Shown here: one piece after another, positions 24,101 through 39,100 of the stretch | Layout of the letters: each line of letters begins with the position of its first letter | Position numbering within the stretch: position 1 is the stretch's first letter | Assembly (NCBI RefSeq): GCF_000003815.2 | Contig: NC_049979.1 | Span: 19,899,201 to 19,963,200, forward strand | Origin: Branchiostoma floridae | Taxonomy: Eukaryota; Chordata; Leptocardii; Amphioxiformes; Branchiostomatidae | Reading direction: 5' to 3' | Length of the DNA stretch: 64,000 nucleotides | Notes under the pieces: model-generated | What the model saw: only the letters and a program-made list of their open reading frames with translations | What the model was told of the DNA's origin: nothing | The model's database searches: none | Made by a program: the position numbers and the translations under genes

Positions 24101-27100
24101 TATAGGAAAAAAAGAAAACTTACTAATTAGTAATTGCATGCAGGAAAACAAGTCTCATAATTGTTTACTCACAAAAACGCAATACAATGCACACTTAATA
24201 TCAACGAATATTGAAACAGTAGTCAAGCTGATACTGCAAAAACATTGTGTAAACTCCTGAGGAATTTGGATTTAGTACTGCAAGCATTATCTTCTGTTAG
24301 CTTAATAGTACAAAATATTGACTCAGTACTGCAGTGAGGCAGTACCAATCCTGAATCAAAATTAGCATCAGCCATAAACCTTGGTAAGAGTTAACAGGAA
24401 GAAGAAATTTGCTGAAGTCATCGTGGCCGTGCCCCCAATTTGAAACAAGGAGCAGACCTACTGTATCACACAAGGGAGGGGTAACCTATTGATGTGCCCT
24501 CTTAGGTTTCTCCCCTCTAATCTCCAATCTTTCTGAGTGAAGTGTCTGCTGTGCCAGAGATGGCATCCTTGTCTTGAATACCAAATCAGCTACATTTTCC
24601 TCCAGAAATGCTTTGGTACAGGGAAAACATACTGGATGGAAAGGCAATAAAGACATATTGGGCAATCAGGACTCAGTGGATGTGGGGTCAGATGTTAAAG
24701 CCTGATGAAAAGATTTCAGCAAGGCATGCCTGACAGTGCATACTTGACAATTAAAATTGCATATTGTAGCTTAACTTACTATACTGCAGCATAGATTGAT
24801 AAACCAGATGAAACAAACAAGTATCAGAGCAAGAATGTTGTTTCTGAACATTCATTACTGAGCACAGGAAATCTTGCTATCTGGAGTCATAATTCTGCAG
24901 GCAACGTAAGAAATTGTTAGCAGGACAAAAACAATGCCAGAGAACCATGCCTGAGAACTGTTACATCTGTACAGATACACATTTGATACAATGTACTTCT
25001 AGGCTTACAGCTCAGGTATACAACTGGTACACTAGAGATAGTGCAATGCAGCAGCACGAGTCGTGGACAATATTGGACACAGGTGAGCGTGATGCATCAT
25101 GTGTTTGTAAGTTTAACAATAATCAATAATTCAGCACCACGTCTGGGTGCCATCATGTTGCAGGGATGACTCACCCATGCCACATTACTGCTGCCACTGT
25201 TTCATGCCCCGATGGTAGCACAGACAGAGACATATGGTGGGAGATAGAACATCTTCAACATGTGAGGGTTTCACCATGGTTGTTAGAGTATTCATACATT
25301 GTACATGAAGACCTGTAACAATGTGATTGATGACTGTGACTACATTCTTTCATTAGAACTGCCACTCATATCAACTAAATGCAGGTATATTACAAAACAA
25401 GAGCAATTTTGGTCCCCCAAGGTAAGCAAGAAGAATACAGTAAATGACCTGTGAAATAGATATTTTGTCGGTTCCTGCAATTATTCGCAGCACAGCCAGG
25501 AAAGGATATTCAAACATGGAGATGAATACTGGTAACTCTGCCTGCAGCAAAGCCTCCAGGGGTTAACAGTTCAATACTTCTATAACAGCCCTGGAACAAA
25601 CCCAAGTCTGACACTGACTTCCTTTCCCACCTCTTTGTGACTCCACTTGAGGTGGTTAACTCTTACATTGTTGTAGTCCTGTATGGTAGGTGATGTTGCT
25701 ATGGTTACTTGTGAAGGTTATGTGAGGACAGAGAGGGACCTTTCACACTTTAAGTGACATAGTACACACATGTTCACATCTACATATAACCTATACCTGT
25801 GCTTGGAAGATGATAACAGCAATGCTTTCTAACACAATGGGGTCTCAATGTTATATATAGCCTTTCTAAGTCATATGCACACAAACCTTACATGCAATCA
25901 TTTTGTATTTACCTTCATGTATGACCTTCAAAGTACTTAGAGGACAAGTTAGGATGGACCACATGATAGTTGTTTTCCCATTAGTACTGGTATTTTATGA
26001 ATGCAGAGGTTCTTGTAATGTACTGTATAAAGGACAATCCAATTCCCTGTGTACTTATGAATCCCTTCAAGTGCATCTTTTATGATTGCCATTAAAATCT
26101 GCCATCAATAGTGACTACAAAACAGTCTCACACTGCATGGACTAACACATCCTGACTGGCAGAAAGGGGAAAATCTATCTACTGAACATCTGTTACAAAA
26201 GCAGCTTAAGAGTCTAAATTGGTATTGGATTTATGGCCTCATAAAAGCTACACAGCCTGCAAAATACAAATGACATTTCTTCAATAATCTAGAGGTCTAA
26301 AAGATTATCTTTACCATGATATAATATAATGTTCATATCTATTAAGACAGATACAGTACCAGTAAAATACATTTGGCAAAAGATATTTTTGAAAAAAGAA
26401 ACTTGCTCTCCATGATAACTAAAGAAGTAGCCATGTCTATAATTCATCACATAAAAATCACTGACATTGTAGCTTGCAATTCAATGAGCCTGGTGCCTTG
26501 TAGTAAGTCTTCTGTTGTATACCACATCTGATAGGCACTATTTTGTAGCCGTGGAACAGATCATTACACACTAGCGATAAAACGAATCCGACGATCTGAT
26601 GGTCATTAGGAGAAATAGAATGCCATCACAGTGGCCAGCACCATGGAATGATCTTACCTGTCGGGAGCTGAAGCGCCGTGCCACACCGGCTGAATATAAA
26701 TCACTCCAACAGCTGCCTGCACTCGCAGCCCTTTACAGAAATAAAGCAGATAGAAGCGCCTGCCTTTCTGTACTGAATATAAATGGCTGCCAAGCCGGTT
26801 TCTGCTGAGATGGCAGTGTGGGAGGAAACAGTTATTGCGCTGAAGCCGAGACAGAATGATGGCATGACGTCATGGTGAATACATAGGGAGGGAGCCCTCA
26901 ACAACAGGCACCATTGACAGGCTCAGATATGCACACTGTATTGCAAAGTGGATCTAATATCCATAATGGATGGTTGCCCTATCAGGAGAACATAGCCTTC
27001 AAATAGCTAACCCTTGAAAGCTGTTGGATATAGATCCCTGGCAATATTGAGTGTTGAGGTCAGTTGTATTGAAATGTGTCAGTAACATATTCTAAGAAAA

Positions 27101-30100
27101 CTGACACTTATATAATGGCTGCCAGGAAGAGGGATCCACGCACTTGTAAATCTGGGACTCAGCAATGACCTTTTCTTACATATTGTAACTTAAATGTAGT
27201 GAGATTACACATATTGATCATGGCTTCGCCTTAAGGAAGCCTTTATACATGTCTGGAGACATGAACAATTCTTGCAAACCACCTGCTGCCTTTAAGTTAC
27301 ATTTAATGTATGTAAGAAATTTTTATGCAAAAATGAAGTCACTGAAGAAATTACGGTACAGAGATGATATTGTACATGTAATATGCAAGGTGCAGATTAA
27401 TTTTAAAGAACAGGTCTGAAGTCTTGATTGAAAGCCTGATAATTCATGTGATGTTGCAATATATATCTTCATTGACATGATTATTGTATTAACTATTTCA
27501 TCAAATTCAAGCATCTGAGTGTCATTCTCCTATACAATGATACAGAGATCCTAGTCCAATCTATGGACACTAAATGCATGCCAACGTTATTCGGATTCGG
27601 TGCGCCCAGAAAATTGGCTCCGATTGGAAACGGCAGGACATTGTAATGTCAGTGTGTAAGTCACTAACCTCATACAGTATGCAGAGTCCGTGCCTATCCT
27701 TCATGGGTGGTAACTTCCTCCCATCAATAACATCAAAAATCACGACTCAGAAACTTCAGCAAGCCCGAAAGCAATTCTATCTAATACCAGGAAGCCATAA
27801 AAGGACTTTCCACGGATCACCTTAAAACATTGTGACTTTGAGATATACGGGGCATCTTCCGTGCACACAGAGTAACAGTAAACCTGGATACTCATTGCAA
27901 AATCTGTCAATAAAAGCACCATATGGAGCCCTAAATTTTTGGATGGACATTTCATTAGACCTGCCCTTGATAGGATATAACAGGGGCCACCATTGGTTTG
28001 ACTTTTGGGAAAATAACCCAGGTAGACCTAAATAAATCACATCAGTATCTCTACAGCCATGATTGTGGCAGAATGGAATACTTTGAAATGAATCAAATTA
28101 TTTTACATGCATTAATGATCATAGATGAGAGACACACTAACTGTTCTTACAATCATTTATGATACAGAATTTGCATTTCCCATATATAGTTGTTAACTAC
28201 AATGATCCTAAATACTTTATTAAAACATCTACAACTAAAAACAAATATAATACCCCATGTTGCTGTGTGCAATAAACATGTCTGCAACATTTACCACTTC
28301 TATTCCTCATCCGCCAGTTGCTAAGCAACGCCCAACCCGTCACTGATATTCCTTTATCATAAACCAATACATTAGCAGATAAAAGCAATGGTGTGCCCAG
28401 ATTGTGAGATATTTATGAACCATCTATTGAATGGTGCATTGTGATTTGAATACTTAGTTTAATCTAAAAGCATCATAAACTATTTCATGGGGTAGGACTT
28501 TCAGATATACACAAGCATCCAGCCAATGTGAACATGCTGAATCACTGTTGTTTTCACGAGGCCCTAGATAACATGGCCAAGCTTGATGGGAAACCGCATG
28601 GAATTATGACAATGATTGTGGTCAGTATTCCATATAAAGTTATGTTTATGAATTAAAACGCCAGGTTTTATGCCATTTTCATTAGTGAGGCTGAGATAAC
28701 GGCAATAAACAGTGGTTATGCTGTCTTGGTGATAATACATACGGTGGGCAGGGGAATTTCACTGATGCTAAACCTTTATTGCAGCTACACATTCTCAGAA
28801 ATGTTTTTTTTCTCACACTGCTAGTGTTACTTGTTTTGTTTTTCTGTAAGATGTACATGTAGCATATCCAAGCAGAAAGAAACATCACCTGGATTATGGC
28901 ATGACCTTCACTGATGACCTTTCCAGTGAGACTGGCTGTTGACTTTCATGCATGACAGCGGCCATGATTTGTGAGGGGCAACCATGCATAAGTACAGGTA
29001 CGAAGGTATAATGTATCCTGGTGCTAGAGAGAAAACCTGGGATTTGTACCTTTCTATCAAACTCTCTTGCTACAAATCATATTCTGAGTTAACATAAGAA
29101 TATCGAATGTTCAATTGACAAACATTTCCAGATAAATTTTGAAGAAAAAAAATCAACAGAGTACATAGATGTGAAACATTTCATGCTAGAAAACACTTTC
29201 CACAAAGTGACTGATCCATGGGTAAGTTTGAAAAGTTTCTCTCTCTGACCCTTTCACCCAAGCATGTCCAGTAAAATGTTGATGAAGCTACAATCAATAG
29301 ACATCTAATCCAATAAGTGCTAGTCCAAGACAGACTCAATGGAGAATGCTGGGCATTAGGAACAGGGTGGTGCTAAATTAGCTGCCACTGGTCTTACCAA
29401 AGTTTCTGTGCAGCCAAGTATATATTGAGCTGAGGGACTTACCCTTGCAGAGACATAGCCATTTATCATGTCTATATGGAAACTTAAAGGATTTTACTAG
29501 CTTATCTAACATCAATACCCTTATCACTGAGGACAGCTTGGAATGTAATTGTGGTAGAAATTGGAAATTAGATTATACAATCATATACATGCAGGTTCAG
29601 TGAAGTTTTGGCCTCATCATCAAATCTGTAATTCTGGAATAAACCATAAACCTACATTTGTAACATCAATGAGGGTCAAATCTCTCCAATTTGGTCTGAA
29701 TTTTGGCACATTCCTTGAATCCAAGGAGGTTCTTGATAGAACGCTTGAATCAGAATGACATGATAATGATACCAAGTACAAGCTTTTTTGATAAATCATT
29801 TAGAATTTCAAGGTTAATGCAGCTCTAAAATGCAAATCCATTAACACAACCAAAGTTCAAGGAAAAGCCTCAGGTTTCAGGAGCCTGTGTGTATGGAGAA
29901 ATGAATCAATATTGGTACACAGTTGCCGATGTCTGTGGCATAAGGTGACCTGTAAGACCTCTGATCCAGCTTTAATTCAGAGCATCCTGTGTCACATGCT
30001 CCTTAAATTCATACCTGTATATATGACCACATCATTATCATAAATCTGAGTGCTAATACCAGGGGTAGACATCCCTTTACAGCATTGAAAAAGCAACTAG

Positions 30101-33100
30101 CATCGAAAATTCAGCACTGTATTGCATCCAAAATTACGATGATAGTGATGAAATATGAAAATTGTAATGTCAAGCAATAAAACAAATCAGAACCTGTAAC
30201 GATTAACATTGTTGGACAGGCACGAAAAAGAAAGTTTGTACCAGGAAGTTACTGTCTATCTTCCCTTGTCTCAGTAAATGAAAAGTCACTGACCTGGCTG
30301 AGAGGACACTAAAAACCAGTATTCGTTTGTTACACTATATCTAGCTGGCTCCAGCCTGTCCGCCGGTACACTGGAGACCATAGAGGAGAGGCATCCACAC
30401 CGTCACAGCTAATAGCTATGTCTAATAGCTTTAAATGTCACCAGACAGTCTAGTCTACATTGGTACCTACATGTACCCTCCCACCTTTATCAAAGCACAG
30501 TAGGACGAAAATGCTCTTCAGTCTTTATCTTATCATTCATCCATCTATAATACATGCATTGATGCTTATTTGAAAGTGAAAGTGCCTGTAGACTAATCTA
30601 ACTGTAATCTATGTGACATTCTGCTTAACTTGCAAAGTTCGAGAGCAGAGCAAAGCTTCACATACAATAAAAATACAGGTTGGGGATGTTCAGAATCAAT
30701 AACCTGGCTAGTTTAAGTGTATGACTTAAATCATGTAAGTGTGCACTTTAAGTCACTTAATGTCTCTCCAAGGCTTGTAACTTCTGGGCACTCTACCATG
30801 ACATTATTTCACTAAAGCCTTCAAGTTGTAATTTTAAGTGCTACTAGAAATCAATACCAATATATATTAGGATTACATTGATGGTACATTTCTGTTTGTT
30901 TACTTTGATCACAATTTTTCTTGAACAATCTTTTACTTCAGTTGCAAATTGGTCTTGATTAAGTTATAGTAGACAGATCAAGACTTGTAAATTAATAAGT
31001 TACATAGTTAACCATCCAAAGTCTATTTTGGAACTGAAAGTACCCAAGAAGTTTTTTATCATGAAGCCTAAAAGTAGAATTGACATGATAAATTCATTTA
31101 TGGCAAATTGAGTCATCCTAAGACTTCAGACAGAAGATTGAATGATTGTTTAATTCATTCATAGTTAGAGTATAAAAAAACTGTTTCTTCCCAATCACTT
31201 CAGTGTCACTGACGAAAACTGCTGGATAGCAGTTGAAACGTCTGATCGTTGTCAAAATCATATCCAGTTGCTTGAGTAACTGTTTTTTGGCATATCTTAT
31301 TACCTGGATGTCTAATCTTCATTGATAACTGTTTAAAAGTTTGCTAATACAGTCATCAAAATACAAACATCTTCAAATTTTATATTACCTGTCAGGGTAA
31401 CCTCCATGAGAAATACATATTTCTACTAAAGCAGAGGATTATCCTCTGCATCACATGACCTTTCCTGTGATATTTAGCAGGTGGTTCTGACTAATCCAAT
31501 ATAATCCCATATAAATTTCTATGCGCATAAAATTTGTCTCGGTAATGAAAAATTGAGGGGATTATACTGCAAATATCTGTATTCATGGATGCATGGTACA
31601 TCCACCTGTATGTACATACATGTACCTGTACTTACTAGTCTATTCGTATTCTTATATTTCATTGAAATTGTTAGCTTTTCCCTGAAAACTTTAGATTACT
31701 ACCCAATAGCCCTATTTTGAACATTAAGACATGCATGCTATGGTAAGTTCATTTTCCTTGATTATGTACCTGTATATGGATGTGAACTATGCAGTTGTTC
31801 CGCATGTCTATTATCTTGGATGCCACATCATGAATGTCTCTACTTTAGTAAGAATAAAGAGAGATTTTCAACTTCAATTACAATACTTCCCTCTCACAAA
31901 TCTAGAAAATATATATGATAATATAATTTCCTTATATGGAAACAGTACTGTAAGCCAATATAAAATTTCCATGAAGCAGAGGTAATGCCCACAGATGGTT
32001 CTCCCTACTCCCAGGTGTATGCTGTAATCACACATACTTATCCGTGGGGAGCTGTGCATCTCATATGTGTGGTAATTATGGACAATCTACAGACTCAAGC
32101 GTAGAGAACCATGACCTCAGGAAGGAAGCATCAAAAAGGGAAAAGAGCAGCACACAAGAGGTGTGCTGTATCTATAGGAATGTAAAAAAACAGCTTAATT
32201 CAATTATATTGAGAATCTGTAGACATTGTCTTAAGACATATTATCAAATCTTGACCATGTATTAGAATTATGAAATCAGAGATTGGAGCGACAGTTACTG
32301 TTTCAAAGGAAATTTCTAGAGAATATTTTGCTAGTCCTCATTTGTATGTAAGGCACAGAGTCAACAGGGCCGCCCCACAATTTGGCAACCTCTACAAGAA
32401 GGCACTATGCGGCAGGAAGCAAATTTTCCATAATTGAAAGAGCAATTTTTCATAATCAACATTGCCATGAGCTTCCTGGTTTGGCCAGACTGAACAACTT
32501 CCGCCCATATCTCAAAATTACTTGAAAGTCTAGATAAATTATTATTATGTGTAAGAAGGAAGTCACAAGGAATTCAGAACCAGGAAGGAGGATATTTATG
32601 ATTATGAAACACATTCATCTTTGTCCAATTTCAAATGTTCTTACAAGTCAATGGAGATAATAGCAATTAAAAACACATTGGTATAACAGCCATGTTTTCT
32701 TCCTCTTTTGCCACCTTGCCCACAACATGTATATATGTATGATCATAGCACATGTGCAGAATCTTAAAAATGAAATGACTGAAGTCAATGGAACAAGCTC
32801 CAAATCTCAAAGCACACAAAGAATTAGTATTGTCACGAAGGAGACCTTATGTAATTAATTTTACAGACTATGATATTTATCTTCTGAACAGCTTGTCGAT
32901 AGGTGTGACTTTATTTCAATAGCTCAAAGCTTGAAGAGACAGATTAATTGTAAGTATGATTACTTTTCTGGACATGTATGCCCCGGAGGGAGAGGTCTAT
33001 TGTTCCTGCACTGATCCCTGTACCTACCCGGTCTCTGTGACAGTCAGGACATAACCCTCGGGTCAACATGGGAAAATGTAAGGGGTTAATTTGGTCAAGT

Positions 33101-36100
33101 TGAACCATTCAGAAGGTTTTTGTAGAGGAAATGAACTGAAGTGATGTTTGGATTTCTTCATCTTGAAACAAAAATATACTTAAGGGTAAAAACAATACCA
33201 GAAGTGTTTACAAAGCTTAAGCAACCTCAGCCATATAAAAATGTAGTATGACCATGTACTTGGTCTTCACTTGACTGATGACAGTATATTGATTTCACCA
33301 TACAGACACAAAGAGAAATTCAGAATGCAAAGTGGATGATTATTCATGCAGAGACTATACTAAAAGCCAATTTATCTAATTCATCAAATTCAAAAGGATT
33401 ATGAAAACTGACCCATAATCATTGCAATATATCTTAAGTGTATATATTGTGTAGTTTCTACTCCCTCTGCAAGGTGACACTAATAATGAATTGCACCACA
33501 GGGATAACAGAAAGAACAAGTTTATGGCTTAACAAAATCACTGTGGCTAAATCCTAATCAAAAAATATTTAGTCCGATGCATGGCTGAAGAATCGGAAAA
33601 TCTATATTTGTAATAAATCTCAAATTAACATTCACAGCTTTGCAAATTACACCCTGGGTGAAAACGTGCACAAATTTCTTTTTTTTAAATTTCAGACAGA
33701 AAATATATACATGAAGGGATGGTTACATACATGTGTATGTTCTCCATAGGTTGATATGATTAACCCTGTTTATTACATAATAATCCTATTCATCAGCAAA
33801 CAAAAACACAGTATTGATGTCAAAATGACCTTTGGAACTGTTTACCCACAACACGCCTACATGATGACTACAAATGCCTGACCCGCATCCTGCCTGTTTT
33901 CATGCCACATAAAAAGGAACAGCTCATGGTTATAATTTTCCCCATTAATCTGAATGAACCCTGCGGCTCATTACTGATGCTGCCTCATAATTGAGAGCTC
34001 AGGGGAGGATGGGAGTGACCTCTGTTCACCTTTCCAAATCAACGTGTCATGCGTAGGGAATGGAGCATGAGGCTGCTTAATAAGACATAATTTATTGCCT
34101 TCTTTCACTTCTTAAATCCATTCTGCCTACCCAAGGAGCTTTTATCAGGAGGAGAGAGTATGAAGTTACCCGCCCGCTGTGCGGCTTTGTTTGGCCCGTT
34201 AAATCCCGCAGCGCCGGCTTTGTTTACTGCCCTGCGCGGCGCCCGTCTGATCTGATGTTCGTAGCGCCGGTTGGCACGGTTTCTATGCTAATGAGCCACG
34301 CCATTACGTCATAGCCCTCGAGCCAGCCCGAAGCCCGATCGGCAAGAGGCGAAGTGGGTCAGGTTTCCGACGATTCCCTTATTTGGAAAACTCGGCAGGC
34401 ATGTGACTACGTCATCTTGCGGTAGAGCGCACAATGGCGGACAGTTTGATATGTTTCTCTTCGCCGTACAACAAACATGGGCCAGTTTAGGCCTATTTTC
34501 GCGGATCGAGGTCTGTTTTCTTGCGATAGAATTATGAATTTTCACATGTATTTTCAGATGGCTACTAAAAAAATATGACGTTTTTCTTCAGTTAGCTGAT
34601 ATTTTTTCGTAACTGTTGATGATGTGCTCGGTAAAATGGCGTGTTCACTGTTGGTCGAACCTTGCTCATTTTTGTCGAACCACCCGTGTTTTTAGAGGAT
34701 ACATCGGGCCTGGAATAAGGTGAAGGTAAGGCGGGAGAGCATAGTTTTCATGGTTTTCGTTACGATCGGGTTTTCGTATATAATGTCTTGAGTTCTCCAG
34801 GCATAATTTTGAACTTTGTATTTGTATCGATTTATGAAATATATCTGTTGCATACTTAAAAAAAACTTGGTTCCTGTGATCATTGAGTCAGGTTTTTCAC
34901 AGTCATCATTAATTGTAGGAATATTACCAGTTTTTTTCGTAGACTTTGCCTCAGACAATTTTGCCTTTAGGCTTAGCCCGTACCCGAGCGGCGGCGCTGT
35001 CCGGTCGCCGTATGGCTTTGAAATTTCACCCTCAGTCAGAGAGAATATTGCCGCCGCTGTATGTATTCCGAAGTTACTCTTCTGTTCAACATCGTCGACA
35101 AAATCGCAAAAATCAGATCGCTACACACAATGTTTGTATCCCCAGGCCGCCCCACCATGAATGACCACAAAACAAAGGGAAAACAAAAGCTTGCGTGGGT
35201 GAAATGTATGTAGATGCGGGTTTTTGACACGTGGGTGTTAATCAAATTTTGTCGCCCGCTACGAACATAGCTGAATGGAAAAAAATTCTTGCTCTCTCCT
35301 CCTGATAAAAGCTCCTTGGCCTACCTCATAAAATGTCTCCAATCATTTGCTATTTTAATGATAATAATATACTAAATGTGGAAAATAATGTTTTATACAT
35401 GTCAGAATTTGCTGCTAGACACACCCAAGCTGAGTACAATTTGTCATCAAATTTTCTTGTGTCAGTTTCTGGGGGAGCGACCAACTACCCACCATTATCA
35501 TCAGACAGTAGTCTTAAATTACACGGGCTTGGTAATTATATATAATGTACAGTCATCTAAATTGTTTTTCTTTAAGAGGGACTTCAATTTTCTGAACCTT
35601 ACCCCATTTTAATGTTGAACCATTTTGAGCATACCCAGTGAAGCATTGACAATATCCAATCAATGTGCTGTGCATACACCATTGATTGATATAATGATTC
35701 AATTTGTGAGAGACAGGTATCACAAAGAAGTGACCTGGATACTCTGTGTGCAGGGAAACTATCAACCATGTCAGGAATTATTCTTCTGACCTTTATCACA
35801 CAAGCCTTTGGAGGGAAAATGATGGTGCTGTATAGTCAGTCCTTAGCTAGGAAATAATATGGCAGCTGCTATTACTCTGTTTTGGTAGGGTTGCACCCGG
35901 AAGAGCATGAATGTCATCTATTTTGGTTGGGGCAGTGACATCAGTGCCCTAAGGCAGCAGCGGTATGCACTAGCTGCTGGAGGGGCACTTGCTACGTTGT
36001 AGGCATTAACATGAAAATGGCCTGCAGCTAAATATGATAGGGGTACATAGATAGCAGTCCTTTTCAGAAAAATCATTCTAGAAAACTGTGGTTCTATAGT

Positions 36101-39100
36101 GAGGAAATCTAAGCTCACCATACCAGGAAGACAATACATACGGCACAGGTGGTACCAGTAAAGAAGGATTTTCATTAATTCCTGCTAACAGAGATTACGT
36201 CATGCTGTTTCTCTGATGTTACACAAAGGTAATCTACTTACATTCAACGTGGCAGCACACAGTCAGACAGAATTAGCCATGGTGCAGCACCATTCATCCA
36301 CGTTCAGGAGGCTCTGATGCCGCAATGGCTAATGCACAGCGTGTCCGCAGTGCCAAAATCCCTGCCTCAGGACTCAACCATTCCCTCTGGGAGGGGGGCT
36401 AACTTTCATGTAACAACATTACTCCAGCTTAATATCTTTCATCAGATCAAAATTAACACCAACAAGGTAAATTTTGATGTACCAAGATGGCAAAAAATTT
36501 GTGTATATGCTTGTGCTAAGAAGACAAGGAACTTTGCCTCCTAAAAAATATTGGACATTGGGCTACAGCTGAGCCCTGCTGATTTGCATGGCCAGCCTGA
36601 CGCCCTGTCAAGTGCTGTTGGGTATTGATTTTGGTAGTGCTTGTGAGTTGTGTGGGGACTGTTGACGTTGCAAACAGTCAATACAAGCACACTGGGGCAG
36701 GTTTCAACGCCATGTCATTGGACGCTTGAGAACAAGTGGCCATGTTTGTATCACATGTTTGGTACAAGATGAATAAACAGAAAAAAATAGCCCTGACAAT
36801 ATGTACGATTTGGCTCTAGCAAACACTAAAAACTACACATAAATAAAAGGAAAATTGGACCCGAAGTGGCTCTTTTTCAGTGTTAAAAATCAAACCTACA
36901 AAGTAACAGGCACTAGCGTTATACACTCCCACACAGCCATGGTCAAAGTCACCATTTTTCTCGCACCCGTAACTCAATAAACCAGAAACATGATTCGATT
37001 ATGACTGACTTTCCCATGGAATAATAGCACACAGCAGCATGATCTGTAAAGTGGGGAGAAAGGAAGGCATATCTTCCCTATGCAGGGTGCCTCCATGATC
37101 AATTAATTATGAGCCTGTCCAATCCCATTTATCTGCTGGTCTGACAATGGGGTGACGTCATGTGGCCCAACTGCCTAACACGGATGAATTATTGATATAT
37201 TTTCATCTAGGGACATGTGGACTGAACATGCAATCAGGAAATTTAGAATTAGGATAATATTTTGGCCAGTCAAACTGCAAAATTGCAATAAAGACCAGGT
37301 CATGTACAATGTTACAGTAACTGTAATTACACAATGCAAATCTATGTGTAGTCTATCTGATATGTAAATCTATTATGTGTATAATATACATTGATCATCA
37401 TTGCACAAAAGGATTGAAATATTGTTGCTGTATTTTGCAACTGCCACTTAGTAATGCAACAGACCAAGTACATATTTTCAATACATTAATATCCCAGCTT
37501 GCAATTTATAATACACTTAAGTCAAGACATTCTCAATACTGCCAGCCAAAACATTAAAAGCACACAAAGTATTTCTGAACATGTTTCAATGCACTACATG
37601 TAACCCTAACCCCCCGGGCCCACTTACTAGTGTGACATAGTATTGATTTAGCACATTGAGGTTACCTATTGGGTCCCAGAATGTTTTACCAATAATTTTT
37701 CACATGACTTGAGGAAAAGTTTTCTTGTCAAAGTTCAATGACCCTTGTTCAACATGGGTCCCAGGTTTTAATGCACTTAAAATACTGACTAACAAATAAC
37801 ATTTCTCTCCATGGAAATAAATCTAGTCCAGTTCCCCAGAGTCTTGTTGTGAAAGTCTGAGGAGAGCAGCAGACACCACATGACTCACAGCTGCACTAAT
37901 TACTGGGTCAACCCACCAAAGGTGTGCCAGAACCCCAGAACCATGGACACTCCTTAACTACTGATAAAGCCACACTTCAAAAAGATTAACACACCTGTTG
38001 GTTTCAATTCTAAATGTCATGATAGCAACCAAAATCTCTTCAAGGCATGCATGGGAGAAAGATTTGAGATTGAAAGGTAATGTTAGAGTTACTGTAACAA
38101 TTGTAGAATGGGCCATGACACTTTGTTGGGTCAACATTGTAGTACAGGTCTTGTTTTTTCTTCTGCAAGCAGTCAATGTTTTGCAAACTCTACAATTTCT
38201 GTGTTTCACACTGTCTGTGTGGCACGCAAGACACATTCCATACATTCTGTATATTCTGCTCTTTTGAAGGGCATGATTAAGTGGTACTGTTATAGCAGTA
38301 ACTTAGATTCACTTAATAAGAGGTGATGGCAATGAACAAGTCAATACAAGGACCATCTTGAGTGAGTTTTGCTCACAGACCTGTTCGAAGAGACTTTAAA
38401 GTTGGTAATATTAACTTTGGTACCTTTGGTATTCAAATGAGTGATGATTCAATTAGCTTTCTTGCAAATCCTACACCTCAAGGGACGTCACCTTTCTAAA
38501 AGACTCCTAGTTCTTTGTTAGTGAGAATAGCTGCTAATGCACCTTTGTGGAACTCATCCTCTGTAAGCAATCCTTTCAGTTGTGGTTCCCATCTGATCCT
38601 GATTCCCCAAACACACCGAGTCAATGTAAGATGTAAACACTTCACTGAACACATTGTGTCCCCACAACACCAGGCAAATAGAATAGATCACAACTAGAAT
38701 ATCCCATCTTCCTTGCTTGACACAAGAAGCTTTCATCAACATACACAATCACAATTTGTTGGTGTAGCCAAGGACCTTGGTTTACCTCAAAACATCCTTC
38801 TCCTATAGAACACAATATAATTGCATTGTGCCAAGTTGGGGTGAGTTGGATAAAAGATCGATGCTAACTAATGGGGCCAATTACTGCAGGCAACAACGAG
38901 TCTGGAGAATTAATTTCCAGGCAATCAAGTAAAGGATTTGACCGTTAGTGCCTTCAGGCTGATCTAACACTTCAAGACTCAGGTGCTATCCTGGGAAAGT
39001 ACCACTTATGACACACAGATTTTTAGTCGAACTGGCAAAAAAGGAGTCAAAATTGGTGTTCCGAATGGTCATTGAAGTACCTACAATCATGTAAGACTAC

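Noticed and set aside
26865-26872. TGACGTCA (perfect CRE) in the large intron
   Set aside because: A single 8-bp palindrome in 22 kb is expected by chance often enough, and nothing else nearby supports an enhancer.
34309-35245. Short open frames inside the CpG-rich TIR element as a possible transposase or host first exon
   Set aside because: All are under 120 codons with no recognisable domain or catalytic motif. None can be tied to a splice donor with confidence.
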